From: Geodermatophilus poikilotrophus
GTDB taxonomy: Bacteria; Actinomycetota; Actinomycetes; Mycobacteriales; Geodermatophilaceae
Length of the DNA stretch: 64,000 nt
Direction: 5' to 3'
Assembly (NCBI RefSeq): GCF_900111455.1
Contig: NZ_FOIE01000011.1
Location: 1 to 64,000 of the forward strand
Shown: positions 34,152-42,730 of the stretch, piece after piece
Position numbering within the stretch: the stretch's first letter is position 1
Layout: each line of letters begins with the position of its first letter
Translations under genes and position numbers: made by a program
The notes under the pieces: generated by a model
Databases searched by the model: none
Seen by the model: only the letters and a program-made list of their open reading frames with translations
Told to the model about the DNA's origin: nothing

Positions 34152-34807
34152 CCGCCGTCGCCGACGCCCCGGCCGCTCCCCGGGTCGAGCTGAGGGCACG
34201 TCGCAGCAGCGCCCGGTGGCAGCTGGTCGCGGCGCTCGGCCTGGCCACCGCCGGCGGGCTGCACGTGGCCGCCGCGGTCGACCACCTGTCCGCAGGCCAG
34301 CTGGCCGTCGGGTTCTTCCTGCTCACCGCGCTGGCCCAGGCCGCGCTGGCTGCCCGGCTGGTCCTCGGCGCCTGGGCCGGCACCCGCCCGGACCGGCACC
34401 TGGTGGCCGTGGCGCTGCTCGGCACGGTCGGCCTGCTGGGCCTCTACGTCGTCGCGCACACGACCGGGCTGCTGGATTCCTTCGCCGTGCACGACGCCGC
34501 GGCGGCCGGGCACCTGCACGACGTCCCCGGCCGGCTGACCACGGCGGTCGACCCGGTGACCGGCGTCGAGTTCGCCCGGGGCATGCCGCTGGGCTCGTCC
34601 GGGCCGGTGGCGATGGACGGGCTGTCTGCGTCCTCCGGCGGGCACGGCCCCGAGGCCGTCGGCACCGCGGTCGTCACCGCCGAGCTGCTGGCCGTGGCTG
34701 CCCTGGCCGCGCTGCTGCCGACGTCCTGGCGGCGTCGCACGCTCGACGCCCTGCTGGTCCTGGGCGGGTCCGCGTGGGCACTGTGGCTCACCGGCGTCCT
34801 CGGGTGA
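34148..34807 (+). CDS. Membrane protein with His/Met-containing loop, in the copper oxidase operon
   Basis: 219 residues with about five hydrophobic helices (e.g. WQLVAALGLATAGGLHVAAA, LVAVALLGTVGLLGLYVVAH, LDALLVLGGSAWALWLTGVL). Between helices three and four lies a loop with HDAAAAGHLHD and GMPLGSSGPVAMDG, which could bind metal. No named family is recognised. The GTG start overlaps the oxidase stop (GTGA), and its own stop overlaps the signal peptidase start, so all three are translated together. A copper-handling or oxidase-partner role is an inference from context and His/Met content. Confidence 0.75.
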   Translation: MTAVADAPAAPRVELRARRSSARWQLVAALGLATAGGLHVAAAVDHLSAGQLAVGFFLLTALAQAALAARLVLGAWAGTRPDRHLVAVALLGTVGLLGLYVVAHTTGLLDSFAVHDAAAAGHLHDVPGRLTTAVDPVTGVEFARGMPLGSSGPVAMDGLSASSGGHGPEAVGTAVVTAELLAVAALAALLPTSWRRRTLDALLVLGGSAWALWLTGVLG

Positions 34808-35427
34808 GGACCGCCCCCCGAACCGCCGTCGCGGTCTCCGGTGACCCCCGCACCGGAGACCGCGGCGGCTCCCCCCGGCACCGGGCCCCGCGGTCCGGCG
34901 GCCGGCCCGGGCAGCGGCTGCGCGACGCCGTCCTGTGGGTCGCGGCCGGGGCGGCGCTGCTGCTGGTGGCGGCCACGGCCGGCTTGCTGCCGGTGCAGCC
35001 CATGCGGGTCGACTCCGACAGCATGACGCCGACCGTCGCCTCCGGTGACCTGCTCCTCGTGCGGCACGGGCAGGGGCCGGTGCGGCGCGGCGACGTCGTC
35101 GCCGTGACCGCCCCGCTCGACGACGGCCTGCTGGTCAAGCGGGCCGTCGGGGTGGGCGGGGACGAGGTGGCCATCGAGGACGGCGTCCTGGTGGTCGACG
35201 GGACGCCGGTGTGCGAGCCGGCGATCGACCCCGCCCGGCTGGACGGCGTCTGGTTCGGGCCGGTGACGGTGCCCGAGGGCCAGCTGTTCCTGCTGAGCGA
35301 CTCCCGCGACGGGTCGGTCGACTCCCGCTCCTTCGGCCCGGTGCCGACCTCCTCGCTCGTCGGCACCGTGACCGCCCGGCTGTGGCCCCACCCGGGGTCG
35401 CTGCCGTCGCCGTCGGCCGGCTGCTGA
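34804..35427 (+). CDS. Signal peptidase I (S26)
   Basis: 207 residues. One N-terminal membrane helix (VLWVAAGAALLLVAATAGLL), then the catalytic Ser in VDSDSMTPTVASGDLL and catalytic Lys in LVKRAVGVGGDEV; the late box LLSDSRDGSVDSRSFGPV corresponds to the 'GDNR..S.DSR.FG' motif with Gly-Asp-Asn changed to Ser-Asp-Ser. Its position as third gene of the oxidase operon suggests a dedicated peptidase for the secreted oxidase rather than the housekeeping enzyme (inference). GTG start overlaps the preceding stop. Confidence 0.88.
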   Translation: MRTAPRTAVAVSGDPRTGDRGGSPRHRAPRSGGRPGQRLRDAVLWVAAGAALLLVAATAGLLPVQPMRVDSDSMTPTVASGDLLLVRHGQGPVRRGDVVAVTAPLDDGLLVKRAVGVGGDEVAIEDGVLVVDGTPVCEPAIDPARLDGVWFGPVTVPEGQLFLLSDSRDGSVDSRSFGPVPTSSLVGTVTARLWPHPGSLPSPSAGC

Positions 35428-35543
35428 GAACCCGCCGCGACGCGTCGACCAGGGGGAACACCGCGTGCGGGCGCGGCGCTGCACCCGTCGTGGGAAGCCC
35501 TGCTGCTCCGTCGTCCGCCGCCCGCCCTGCCGCACCGCCCCCC

Positions 35544-36623
35544 GTGCCCCGCTCCGCCGACGCCCTCTCCCGCCTGCTGCAGGTGCGCCAGGTCTACGCC
35601 GAGCCCGCCGCCCTGGCCTCACCGCGCGGGCAGCAGGTGCTGGCCCGCTTCCCCGCCGCCGAGGTCGTCGAGGTCCCCTCGCACTGGAAGATCCCCGAGC
35701 TGCACGGCAACGAGGGCAACGTCGAGCGCTGGGTGCGGGTGAAGTCCGAGACGCTGGTGCTGGGCGTCAAGAAGTCCCTGACCGCCCGGCCAAACGGCCG
35801 CTCGGCGAACTGGATCGCGCCGTCGACGGCCAACGGCTGTGCCATGGCGTGTTCCTACTGCTACGTGCCGCGGCAGAAGGGCTACGCCAACCCGATCACC
35901 GTCTTCACCAACATCGAGCAGATCACCGGCTACCTCCGCCGGCACGTGGCGCGGCAGGGTCCCAAGACCGAACCCGACCAGTGCGACCCGAACGCCTGGG
36001 TCTACGACCTCGGCGAGAACAGCGACTGCTCGGTCGACGCGCTGGTCAGCGACAACGTCGCCGACCTGGTCGAGACCTTCGCCGAGCTGCCGACGGCCAA
36101 GGCGTCCTTCGCCACGAAGTACGTCAACCGGCAGCTGCTCGAGCTCGACCCGCGTGGCCGGACCCGCATCCGCTTCTCGGTGATGCCGGAGGACGACGCC
36201 AAGGTCCTCGACATCCGCACCAGCCGGGTCGCCGAGCGCATCGCCGCGGTCGACGACTTCGTCGAGGCCGGCTACGAGGTGCACCTCAACCTCTCCCCCG
36301 TCGTGCTGCGCGAGGGCTGGGAGGCCGACTGGGCGCAGCTGCTCCGCCGGCTGGACGACGAGCTCTCCCCCGCGGCCAAGGCCCAGGCCGCCGCGGAGGT
36401 CATCCTGCTCACGCACAACCGGGACCTGCACCAGGTCAACCTGGGCTGGCACCCCAAGGCCGAGGAGCTGCTGTGGCGCCCGGACCTGCAGCAGCCCAAG
36501 CGCAGCCAGAACGGCAGCTGGAACGTGCGCTACCGCAACGACGTCAAGCGCGCCGGCGTGACCCGGGTCCAGGAGCTCATCGCGGCGCACGCGCCGTGGC
36601 TGCGCATCCGCTACGCGTTCTGA
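35544..36623 (+). CDS. Spore photoproduct lyase-like radical SAM protein
   Basis: About 359 residues. The radical-SAM cluster motif is CAMACSYC (Cys-x3-Cys-x2-Cys), preceded by NWIAPSTANG, and followed by VYDLGENSDCSVDALVSDN, TKYVNRQLLELDPRGRTRIR and NLSPVVLREGWEADWAQLL, all features of the SPL family, which reverses UV-induced spore photoproduct in DNA. The start is uncertain: GTG 35544 fits the family's beginning (QVRQVYAEPAALASPRG), with GTG 35490 as alternative. In a non-sporulating or spore-like actinobacterium its role could be general UV repair; that is inference. Confidence 0.85.
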   Translation: MPRSADALSRLLQVRQVYAEPAALASPRGQQVLARFPAAEVVEVPSHWKIPELHGNEGNVERWVRVKSETLVLGVKKSLTARPNGRSANWIAPSTANGCAMACSYCYVPRQKGYANPITVFTNIEQITGYLRRHVARQGPKTEPDQCDPNAWVYDLGENSDCSVDALVSDNVADLVETFAELPTAKASFATKYVNRQLLELDPRGRTRIRFSVMPEDDAKVLDIRTSRVAERIAAVDDFVEAGYEVHLNLSPVVLREGWEADWAQLLRRLDDELSPAAKAQAAAEVILLTHNRDLHQVNLGWHPKAEELLWRPDLQQPKRSQNGSWNVRYRNDVKRAGVTRVQELIAAHAPWLRIRYAF

Positions 36624-36719
36624 CCCGGCACGCGCTGCCGACATGTCGACAGCCCGTGCCGAGACGCTGACGCAACGTGTGGTTTCCTGGAAGCCCGCCC
36701 CCAGGGAAGAGGTGAGGGG

Positions 36720-38384
36720 ATGGCACTGGACCACGACGCCGCGGTGATCGCGCCGTCTCTGCTGTCCGCGCTGCCGGACGCGGTCGTCGTGGCCGACCGG
36801 CAAGGCCGCATCGCCTACGTGAACCCCGCGATCCGGACGTTGCTGGGGCACGAGCCGGCCGACCTGGTGGGCGGGCCGCTCACCGTGCTCATGCCCGAAC
36901 GCCTCCGGCGGGGTCACGGGGAGGGCTTCGCCCGCTACGCGGCCACCGGCCACGGCAAGCTCGTGGGGGCGACCACCCAGCTCCCCGCCCTGCACGCCGC
37001 CGGCCACGAGGTCGCGATCGACCTCACCCTGTCCCGGCTGCCGCAGGCGGCCGATGACGGGCTCGTGGTCGCCGTCCTGCGTGACGCGAGCACGACGATC
37101 CTGCTCGAGCGGCAGTTCGAGGTCAGCCGCTACCTGGCGGCGACCCTGCGGGTCACCGCGGCGCTCACCGAGGCGCCCGACGCCGACGTCGCCTTCCGCG
37201 ACCTGCTGCCGACGCTGTGCACGGAGCTGGACTGGGACGCCGCCACCCTGTGGGAGCCCGACGGCGCCAGCCGCCGGCTGCACCACGTCGGCACCTGGAC
37301 CACCCCCGGCTCGGCGGCGCCGGCCCTGCACGCCGCCTCCCACGCGCACCGCATCGGCCGCGGCGAGCCGTTGCCGGGCCTGGTCTGGTCCCGCCGGGAG
37401 CCGGTCGTCATCGAGGACCTGTGGGCCGAGCCCCGCCTCACCCGGCTCTCGGCCGCCCGCACCGACGGGCTGCGGACCGGCGTGGCCTTCCCGGTGGTGC
37501 GCGGCGACGAGCTGCTCGGGGTGTGCGAGCTGTTCTCCCACGAGCAGCGGCCGGTACCGGACGAGCTGCTCGACGTGCTCGCCCACGCCGGCCGCCAGAT
37601 CGGTCAGTTCCTCGGCCGGCTGCGCGCCGAGTCCGAGGTCCGCAAGCTGGCCGACACCCTGCAGCGCAGCCTGCTGCCCTCGCACCTGCCTGCCATCCGC
37701 GGCGTGGAGCTGGCCGCCCGCTACCGACCCGGCGGCGGCGGCGGGCTGGTCGGCGGCGACACCTACGACGTCATGCCGCTGCCCGACGGCCGCTGGATGG
37801 TGCTGATCGCCGACGTCTGCGGCACCGGCGCCGAGGCGGCTGCGGTCACCGCGCTGACCCGGCACACCGCCCGCGCGGCGGCCAGCCCCGCGGCCGAGAC
37901 CACGGCCGGCCCGGCCGACGTGCTGCGCGCGGTGAACGCGGCGCTGCTGCGGGCGCACACCGGCGGCCCGCTGCGCTTCGTCACCGCGGTCTGCCTGGTG
38001 CTCTCCCCCGGTCCCGGCGGTGTGTGCGCGACCGTCGGCGTGGCCGGCCACCCGCTCCCGGTGCTCGCCTGTCCCGACGGTCCGCGGGAGATCGGGGTGC
38101 CCGGCCGCCCGCTGGGCATCTCCCCCGACCTCGACGTCCCGGTGGTGCAGGTCGAGCTGCCGCCGGGGACGACGATGGTGCTCTACACCGACGGTGTCAC
38201 CGAGGCCCGCGACGACACCGGTGCACAGTTCGGCGAGGACGGGCTGCACCGGGTGCTCGCCACGGGTTGCCGGGACGCGGAGGCGACCGTCGAGGCGGTC
38301 ACCGCCGCGGTGGAGGACCAGCTGCGTTCCTCCCGCTACGAGGCCGACGACCTCGCCGTCCTCGCCTTGTCGGTACCTGCGTGA
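36720..38384 (+). CDS. PAS-GAF-SpoIIE (PPM-type) serine phosphatase
   Basis: 554 residues: N-terminal PAS (LPDAVVVADRQGRIAYVNPA ... GHEPADLVG), GAF (about 130-300, LCTELDWDAATLWEPDGA, VCELFSHEQRPV), a linker with LADTLQRSLLPSHLP, and a C-terminal PP2C/SpoIIE domain with GGDTYDVMPLPDGRWMVLIA-DV and VLYTDGVTEARD as metal-binding Asp motifs. Usual target is an anti-anti-sigma factor, but none is encoded nearby. ATG with AGGTGAGGGG. Sits directly after the SPL-like gene (96-base gap) on the same strand. Confidence 0.9.
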   Translation: MALDHDAAVIAPSLLSALPDAVVVADRQGRIAYVNPAIRTLLGHEPADLVGGPLTVLMPERLRRGHGEGFARYAATGHGKLVGATTQLPALHAAGHEVAIDLTLSRLPQAADDGLVVAVLRDASTTILLERQFEVSRYLAATLRVTAALTEAPDADVAFRDLLPTLCTELDWDAATLWEPDGASRRLHHVGTWTTPGSAAPALHAASHAHRIGRGEPLPGLVWSRREPVVIEDLWAEPRLTRLSAARTDGLRTGVAFPVVRGDELLGVCELFSHEQRPVPDELLDVLAHAGRQIGQFLGRLRAESEVRKLADTLQRSLLPSHLPAIRGVELAARYRPGGGGGLVGGDTYDVMPLPDGRWMVLIADVCGTGAEAAAVTALTRHTARAAASPAAETTAGPADVLRAVNAALLRAHTGGPLRFVTAVCLVLSPGPGGVCATVGVAGHPLPVLACPDGPREIGVPGRPLGISPDLDVPVVQVELPPGTTMVLYTDGVTEARDDTGAQFGEDGLHRVLATGCRDAEATVEAVTAAVEDQLRSSRYEADDLAVLALSVPA

Positions 38385-38401
38385 ACCGTTCCCCCGGGAC
38401 G

Positions 38402-38461
38402 GCGAGATCTGCACACCCGCTGCCATCAGGCCGCTGAAGACCGCCAGTGTGCAGACCTCGC
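38402..38461. repeat. Near-perfect 15-bp inverted repeat
   Basis: GCGAGATCTGCACAC (38402-38416) and GTGTGCAGACCTCGC (38447-38461) pair with one mismatch around a 30-base loop. It lies in the 135-base gap between the phosphatase and the CrtI-like gene and could be a terminator or the two ends of a small mobile or REP-like unit. Confidence 0.6.
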
Positions 38462-38519
38462 AGGGCCGTGGCGGCTCCGGCCGGCTCGCTCGTCGTCGGG
38501 GTCGCCGTACCGTGGCGGC

Positions 38520-40022
38520 GTGGCTCGGGTGGCGGTGGTGGGCGCCGGACTCGGTGCCCTCGCGGCCGCGGCCCGGCTGGCCGCCCTCGGCCACGCGGTG
38601 ACCGTGCTGGAGCAGGCGCCGCAGGTGGGCGGCAAGCTCGGCTGGTACGCCCGCGACGGGCACGGCTTCGACACCGGGCCGAGCCTGGTCACCCTCCCGC
38701 AGCTCTACCGCGACCTGTTCGCGGTCACCGGCGGGCCGCTGGAGGACGCCGTCGACCTGGTGCGCCTGGACCCGGCCGTCGCCTACCGCTTCGCCGACGG
38801 GACACGGCTGTCGGTGCCGGGCCACGCGGCTGCCGTCCCCGGCGCGCTGGACGCCGCACTGGGGGCCGGCAGCGGCGCCCAGTGGTCGGCGCTGATGGCC
38901 CGGGCCGCGGCGATGTGGCGGATCACCGAGCAGCCGTTCCTTCGGTCCCCGCTGGCCGGGGCGGCCACGCTGGCCCGGCTGGCGCTCAGCGGCTCCGACG
39001 TCGCGACGGTCGCGCCGTGGCGCACGCTGCGCGGCCTGGGGACGGCGTACCTGCGCGACCCGAGGCTGCGCACGCTGCTCGACCGCTACGCCACCTACTC
39101 CGGCTCCGACCCGCGGCGGGCCCCGGCGGTGCTGGCGACCGTGCCCCATGTCGAGCAGGCCTTCGGCTCCTGGTACGTGCGCGGGGGGCTGCGCCGGCTG
39201 GCCGGGGCGGTGGCGCAGCGGGCGGTCGAGCGCGGCGCCGTCGTGCGCACCGGGACCCCCGTGGAGCAGGTGCTGGTGGAGGGGGGCCGGGCCGCGGGTG
39301 TGCGGCTGGCCGGCGGCGAGGTGCTGCGGGCCGACGTCGTGGTCTCCGGCGCCGACGCCGCGGCGCTGTACGCCGATCTGCTCCCCACCTCCCGCCCGAC
39401 CCGGCGGGTGCGGCACGACCTGGCCCGGAGCACGCCGTCCCTCTCGGGGTTCGTGCTGCTGCTGGCGCTGCGCGGGCGGACGCCGGGACTGGCGCACCAC
39501 ACGGTCCTCTTCCCCGACGACTACGACGCCGAGTTCGACGCGGTCTTCGGTGTCGGCCGGTTTCGCGGCGCCCCCCGGCCGGTCGCCGACCCCACCGTGT
39601 ACGTCAGCGCGCCCGACGACCCGGCGACCCGGCCGGACGACGCCAGCGAGTCGTGGTTCGTGCTGGTCAACGCGCCGCGGCACGATCCGGCCGGCGGGGT
39701 GGACTGGGACGCCCCGGGGCTGGCCGACCGGTACGCGCGGCAGGTGCTCGAGGTCATGGCCCGCCGCGGCCTCGACGTCCGCGACCGGGTGCGCTGGTGC
39801 GTCGTCCGCACCCCGGCCGACCTGGAGCGCGACACCCGCAGCGTGGGCGGCTCCATCTACGGGACGTCGAGCAACGGCGCCCGGGCGGCGTTCCTGCGGC
39901 CGGGCAACGCCTCGCCCGTGCCCGGGTTGTTCCTGGTCGGTGGCTCGTCGCACCCGGGCGGTGGCCTGCCGCTGGTGGCGCTGTCGGCGGAGATCGTCGC
40001 CGGCCTCGTCGGTCCGGCCTGA
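38520..40022 (+). CDS. CrtI-like FAD-dependent oxidoreductase (phytoene desaturase family)
   Basis: 500 residues. N-terminal dinucleotide motif VAVVGAGLGALAAAARLAALGHAVTVLE (core GAGLGALAAAARLAALG), GGKLGWY and GPSLVTLP typical of carotenoid desaturases/oxygenases, and C-terminal LFLVGGSSHPGGGLPLVALS, the CrtI signature. No crtB, crtE or cyclase is adjacent, so it may be a carotenoid desaturase encoded apart or a CrtO-like paralog. The GTG is six bases after a TACCGT hexamer (38508-38513), consistent with leaderless transcription. Confidence 0.85.
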   Translation: MARVAVVGAGLGALAAAARLAALGHAVTVLEQAPQVGGKLGWYARDGHGFDTGPSLVTLPQLYRDLFAVTGGPLEDAVDLVRLDPAVAYRFADGTRLSVPGHAAAVPGALDAALGAGSGAQWSALMARAAAMWRITEQPFLRSPLAGAATLARLALSGSDVATVAPWRTLRGLGTAYLRDPRLRTLLDRYATYSGSDPRRAPAVLATVPHVEQAFGSWYVRGGLRRLAGAVAQRAVERGAVVRTGTPVEQVLVEGGRAAGVRLAGGEVLRADVVVSGADAAALYADLLPTSRPTRRVRHDLARSTPSLSGFVLLLALRGRTPGLAHHTVLFPDDYDAEFDAVFGVGRFRGAPRPVADPTVYVSAPDDPATRPDDASESWFVLVNAPRHDPAGGVDWDAPGLADRYARQVLEVMARRGLDVRDRVRWCVVRTPADLERDTRSVGGSIYGTSSNGARAAFLRPGNASPVPGLFLVGGSSHPGGGLPLVALSAEIVAGLVGPA

Positions 40023-40184
40023 CCCCGGCCCTCCTCAGCGCACCGGCCGACCCACGTGGGTCGAGCCGTCGCGTGGTGGCGGCGGCGCGGACAGCACCAC
40101 TCCCCGCCGTGAGCATCCGGGAGCGCTGCCGCCGGGGACCGGACCCGTCCGGTGGCTTGCCGACCACCACGCCCTTCAGGCATA

Positions 40185-40209
40185 GTTGTTCTAGTAGAAC
40201 TAGAACAAC
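40185..40209. promoter_or_regulatory. Palindromic operator upstream of DUF1648/gntR
   Basis: GTTGTTCTAG (40185-40194) and CTAGAACAAC (40200-40209) form a perfect 10-bp dyad with a 5-base spacer, AT-rich against a GC-rich background. It ends a few bases before the GGAGG of the first gene in a two-gene unit whose second gene is a GntR regulator, so autoregulation is likely. Confidence 0.75.
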
Positions 40210-40222
40210 CTGGAGGTGTCCG

Positions 40223-41170
40223 GTGCAGCGCACGCTCCCCGTGACCGTCGGGGCGCCGCTCCTGGCAACGGGCGCGGTGGCCCTCGCTGCGCTGGCCTGG
40301 CGGGACCGGTTCCCGGCAGGGGTGGCCTCGCACGTCGGTCCCGGCGGACTCGTCGACGACGTCACCACGACCGGGACGTTCGCCGCGACGGCGCTGACGA
40401 TCGGCGCCGGCCTGGCCGTGCTGTGGGGTCTGGTGGCACGCAGCGTGCGGAGCAACCCGACCGGGCTGCGGGTGCTCGCGGCCGCCTCGGTGGGCTCGGC
40501 CGCCGTGCTCGCCGCCGGCCCCGCGGTCCTGCTCGTGACCAGCCTCGACCGCGGCAGCGTCCTGGGGGAGCCGGCACCCGCCTGGCTGCTGCCGGTGGTC
40601 GTCCTGGCGCTGGCCGCGGGGAGCCTGCTCGGGTGGGCGCTGGCGCGGGTGCCGGCTCCGGCCGAGACGCGGCAGCCCCCGCCGCCGGACGCACCCCGGG
40701 TCGAGCTGCCGGCAGGCGGTCGCGCCGTGTGGACCCGCGTGGTGGTGGCCCGCCCGGTGCTCGTCGGCGCCGTGGCGCTGGCCGCCGTGGGCGTGGCGCT
40801 GTCGGCCACCGTCAGCCCCGGCGCCGGCGTCCCCGCGCTGGTCGTCGCCGCCCTGCTGGCCCCGACCACCTCCGTCCGCGTCACCGCCGACCACGCCGGG
40901 GTGAGCGTCCGCGCGACCCTCGTCCCGCGTCCCCGCGTGCACGTGCCGCTGAGCCGCGTGGTCCGCGCCGGGCGGTCCGACGTCCGGGCCCGGGAGCTGG
41001 GCGGCTGGGGGCTGCGGGTGCGCGGCGAGCGGACGGCGGTCCTCCTCCGGAGCGGCGAGGCGCTGGACCTGGAGCTCGCCGACGGCTCCCGCCTCCTCGT
41101 CACCGTCGACGACGCCGCGACCGCCGCCGCCCTGGTCAACACCCTCGCCGAGCGGAGCCGGGTGTGCTGA
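40223..41170 (+). CDS. DUF1648-like membrane protein
   Basis: 315 residues with about six hydrophobic helices; FPAGVASHVGPGGLVDDVTT resembles the conserved extracytoplasmic loop of DUF1648 proteins. A soluble C-terminal section (LVPRPRVHVPLSRVVRAGRS ... ELADGSRLLVTVDDAATAAA) looks like a PH-like domain. GTG with GGAGG. Overlaps the GntR gene by seven bases; DUF1648 proteins commonly occur with YtrA-type GntR regulators and may sense or transport an envelope-active compound. Confidence 0.75.
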   Translation: MQRTLPVTVGAPLLATGAVALAALAWRDRFPAGVASHVGPGGLVDDVTTTGTFAATALTIGAGLAVLWGLVARSVRSNPTGLRVLAAASVGSAAVLAAGPAVLLVTSLDRGSVLGEPAPAWLLPVVVLALAAGSLLGWALARVPAPAETRQPPPPDAPRVELPAGGRAVWTRVVVARPVLVGAVALAAVGVALSATVSPGAGVPALVVAALLAPTTSVRVTADHAGVSVRATLVPRPRVHVPLSRVVRAGRSDVRARELGGWGLRVRGERTAVLLRSGEALDLELADGSRLLVTVDDAATAAALVNTLAERSRVC

Positions 41171-41541
41171 TCGGGATCGACCCGGCCGCGCAGGTCCCGC
41201 TGGGCGACCAGGTGGCCGCGGCGGTCCGCCGGAACATCGCCACGGGCGCGCTCGGCCCCGGCGACCGGCTGCCGGCGGCCCGCGACCTCGCCGTCTCGCT
41301 CGACGTCAACGTGCACACGGTGCTGCGCGGGTACCAGCTGCTGCGGGACGAGGGACTGATCGAGCTGCGCCGCGGCCGGGGAGCGGTCGTCAGCGCGGCC
41401 GCGACGGCGGACGGAGCGGAGCTGGCCGAGGCCACCGGCCGGCTGGTCGCCGCGGCACGCCGGCTCGGCCTGGCGGAGGCGGACGTCCTGGAGACCGTGC
41501 GGCTGGCGCTGCGCCGGCCCACGACCGCGCCACCCGGCTGA
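41164..41541 (+). CDS. GntR-family regulator (YtrA subfamily)
   Basis: 125 residues: winged helix-turn-helix with PLGDQVAAAVRRNIATGALG, GDRLPAARDLAVSLDVNVHT and RGYQLLRDEGLIELRRGRGA, then a short helical dimerisation tail instead of an effector domain, which is the YtrA layout. Probably binds the TTGTTCTAG dyad 1 kb upstream and represses its own unit. GTG start lies within the end of the membrane gene. Confidence 0.9.
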   Translation: MLIGIDPAAQVPLGDQVAAAVRRNIATGALGPGDRLPAARDLAVSLDVNVHTVLRGYQLLRDEGLIELRRGRGAVVSAAATADGAELAEATGRLVAAARRLGLAEADVLETVRLALRRPTTAPPG

Positions 41542-41619
41542 CGGCCCCGGCCCCGCGCTCCCCCCGCGACACACCGCGGGTGCGCGGCGCACGGGCCGTC
41601 GACCGCTACCTTGTTCTGC

Positions 41620-41991
41620 ATGAGTCCGCCGGTGGAGCGCCGCTCGCTCGTCCTGCGCGGCGTGCTGGACCTCTGCCTGCTCGCCCTGCTGCAGGACCAG
41701 CCCGTCTACGGCTACGAGCTCACCGAGCGGCTGGCCGACCGCGGCCTGCCCGTGGCCGCCGGCTCGACCTACCCCCTGCTGGCCCGGCTCGAGAAGGCCG
41801 GGTTGGTGGTCACCGACCAGCGGCCGTCGCCGACCGGTCCGCCGCGCAAGTACTACTCGCTGTCGGGCGCCGGACGGGCCGCCCTCGATGCGGGCCGCGC
41901 CGAGTGGCTCGACGTCGCCGGCGCCGTCAGCGGCCTGCTGTCCCCCGCACTCGCCTCGCCCGCCGTCCCCCAGGAGGTCTCCCGTGCCTGA
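41620..41991 (+). CDS. PadR-family transcriptional regulator
   Basis: 123 residues. Winged-helix features: LRGVLDLCLLALLQDQPVYG (PadR start), YELTERLADRGLPVAAGSTY, PLLARLEKAGLVVTDQRPS and RKYYSLSGAGRAAL. The ATG is seven bases after TACCTT (41607-41612), a leaderless arrangement. It overlaps the next gene, a membrane protein, by eight bases; such PadR-membrane pairs usually mean the regulator controls the membrane protein. Confidence 0.9.
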   Translation: MSPPVERRSLVLRGVLDLCLLALLQDQPVYGYELTERLADRGLPVAAGSTYPLLARLEKAGLVVTDQRPSPTGPPRKYYSLSGAGRAALDAGRAEWLDVAGAVSGLLSPALASPAVPQEVSRA

Positions 41992-42658
41992 CACCGCCGT
42001 CCGTCCCGACCCGACGCGGGAGCGGCAGGCCGCGCTCACCGAGGCCGACCGCGCCTGGCGCCGCGCCGGCGTCCGGGCCCGGGACCGCGCCACCCTCGCG
42101 CGGGAGCTGGAGGCCGAGCTGATCGGTGCGCAGGACGACGCCCGCCCGGTGCGGGCCGTCCTCGGGGAGGACCCGGCCGCGACCGCACGGCAGTGGGCCG
42201 AGGAGCGTGGGCTCACCGGACGCGCCCTGCGCCTCGGGCTGCTGCTCCCGATCGCCCTCCTCGGCGTGCTGGCGGGCTCCACCGTCACCCTCGTCGACCT
42301 CGGGGTGGGCTTCACGACCGGCCACGGCTCGGGGCACGCCGCCGTCGTCCTGACGGTCTGGGCCACCAGCGTCGTGCTCGCCGTCCTGCTGGCCGCCCTG
42401 GGGTGCTGGGCCGCGCTGGCCCGCCTGGGCGATCCGCGCGCCGCCGGCACCGCGGGCTGGGTGGCCGGCCTGCTGCCCCTCGGTGGCGGCGTCGCGGCGG
42501 TGGCCGGCGCGGTCACCGCCGCGACCCAGCACTTCAGCGTCCGTGCGGAGACGTTCGTCGCGGTGGGCGTCGTCGTCCTCGCCGTGCTGGCCGGGACCGT
42601 CGTCCTGGCCCGGCTGCTCGCCGTCCGGCTGGTGCGCCGGGAGGACCCGACCGGCTGA
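41984..42658 (+). CDS. Membrane protein paired with PadR (DUF1700-like layout)
   Basis: 224 residues. A soluble helical N-terminus (RARDRATLARELEAELIGAQ) with a repeated acidic/ATA pattern is followed by four membrane helices (LGLLLPIALLGVLAGSTVTL, VVLTVWATSVVLAVLLAALG, and two more). PadR regulators are often followed by such HAAS/DUF1700-type proteins. GTG start, translationally coupled to the PadR gene. Exact family uncertain. Confidence 0.75.
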   Translation: MPDTAVRPDPTRERQAALTEADRAWRRAGVRARDRATLARELEAELIGAQDDARPVRAVLGEDPAATARQWAEERGLTGRALRLGLLLPIALLGVLAGSTVTLVDLGVGFTTGHGSGHAAVVLTVWATSVVLAVLLAALGCWAALARLGDPRAAGTAGWVAGLLPLGGGVAAVAGAVTAATQHFSVRAETFVAVGVVVLAVLAGTVVLARLLAVRLVRREDPTG

Positions 42659-42730
42659 GCGAGGACCCCCACCCCACCATCGGCCTCCCCGCAGGGGCCC
42701 GCCGCGGACGTGCGCACGGTGGGGGGTCCT
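42659..42730. repeat. AGGACC hairpin repeat between convergent genes
   Basis: Left stop followed by GCGAGGACCCCCACC; right stop (minus strand) followed directly by AGGACCCCCCACC. The two ends are complementary, so the 72-base gap can fold into one long hairpin terminating both genes. The CTCGCANGCTC core is not kept here. Confidence 0.65.

Noticed and set aside
35465..36670. GTG with a good AGGGGG site at 35465 opening a 401-codon frame
   Set aside because: The frame is out of register with the radical SAM protein and is Arg/Pro-rich; the SPL-like motifs are in the other frame. It may reflect a disturbed 5' end but cannot be shown.
35619..39953. A 1444-codon minus-strand open frame opposite the SPL, SpoIIE and CrtI-like genes
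   Set aside because: Low-complexity Gly/Arg/Val composition with no domain, while the plus-strand frames contain complete motif sets.
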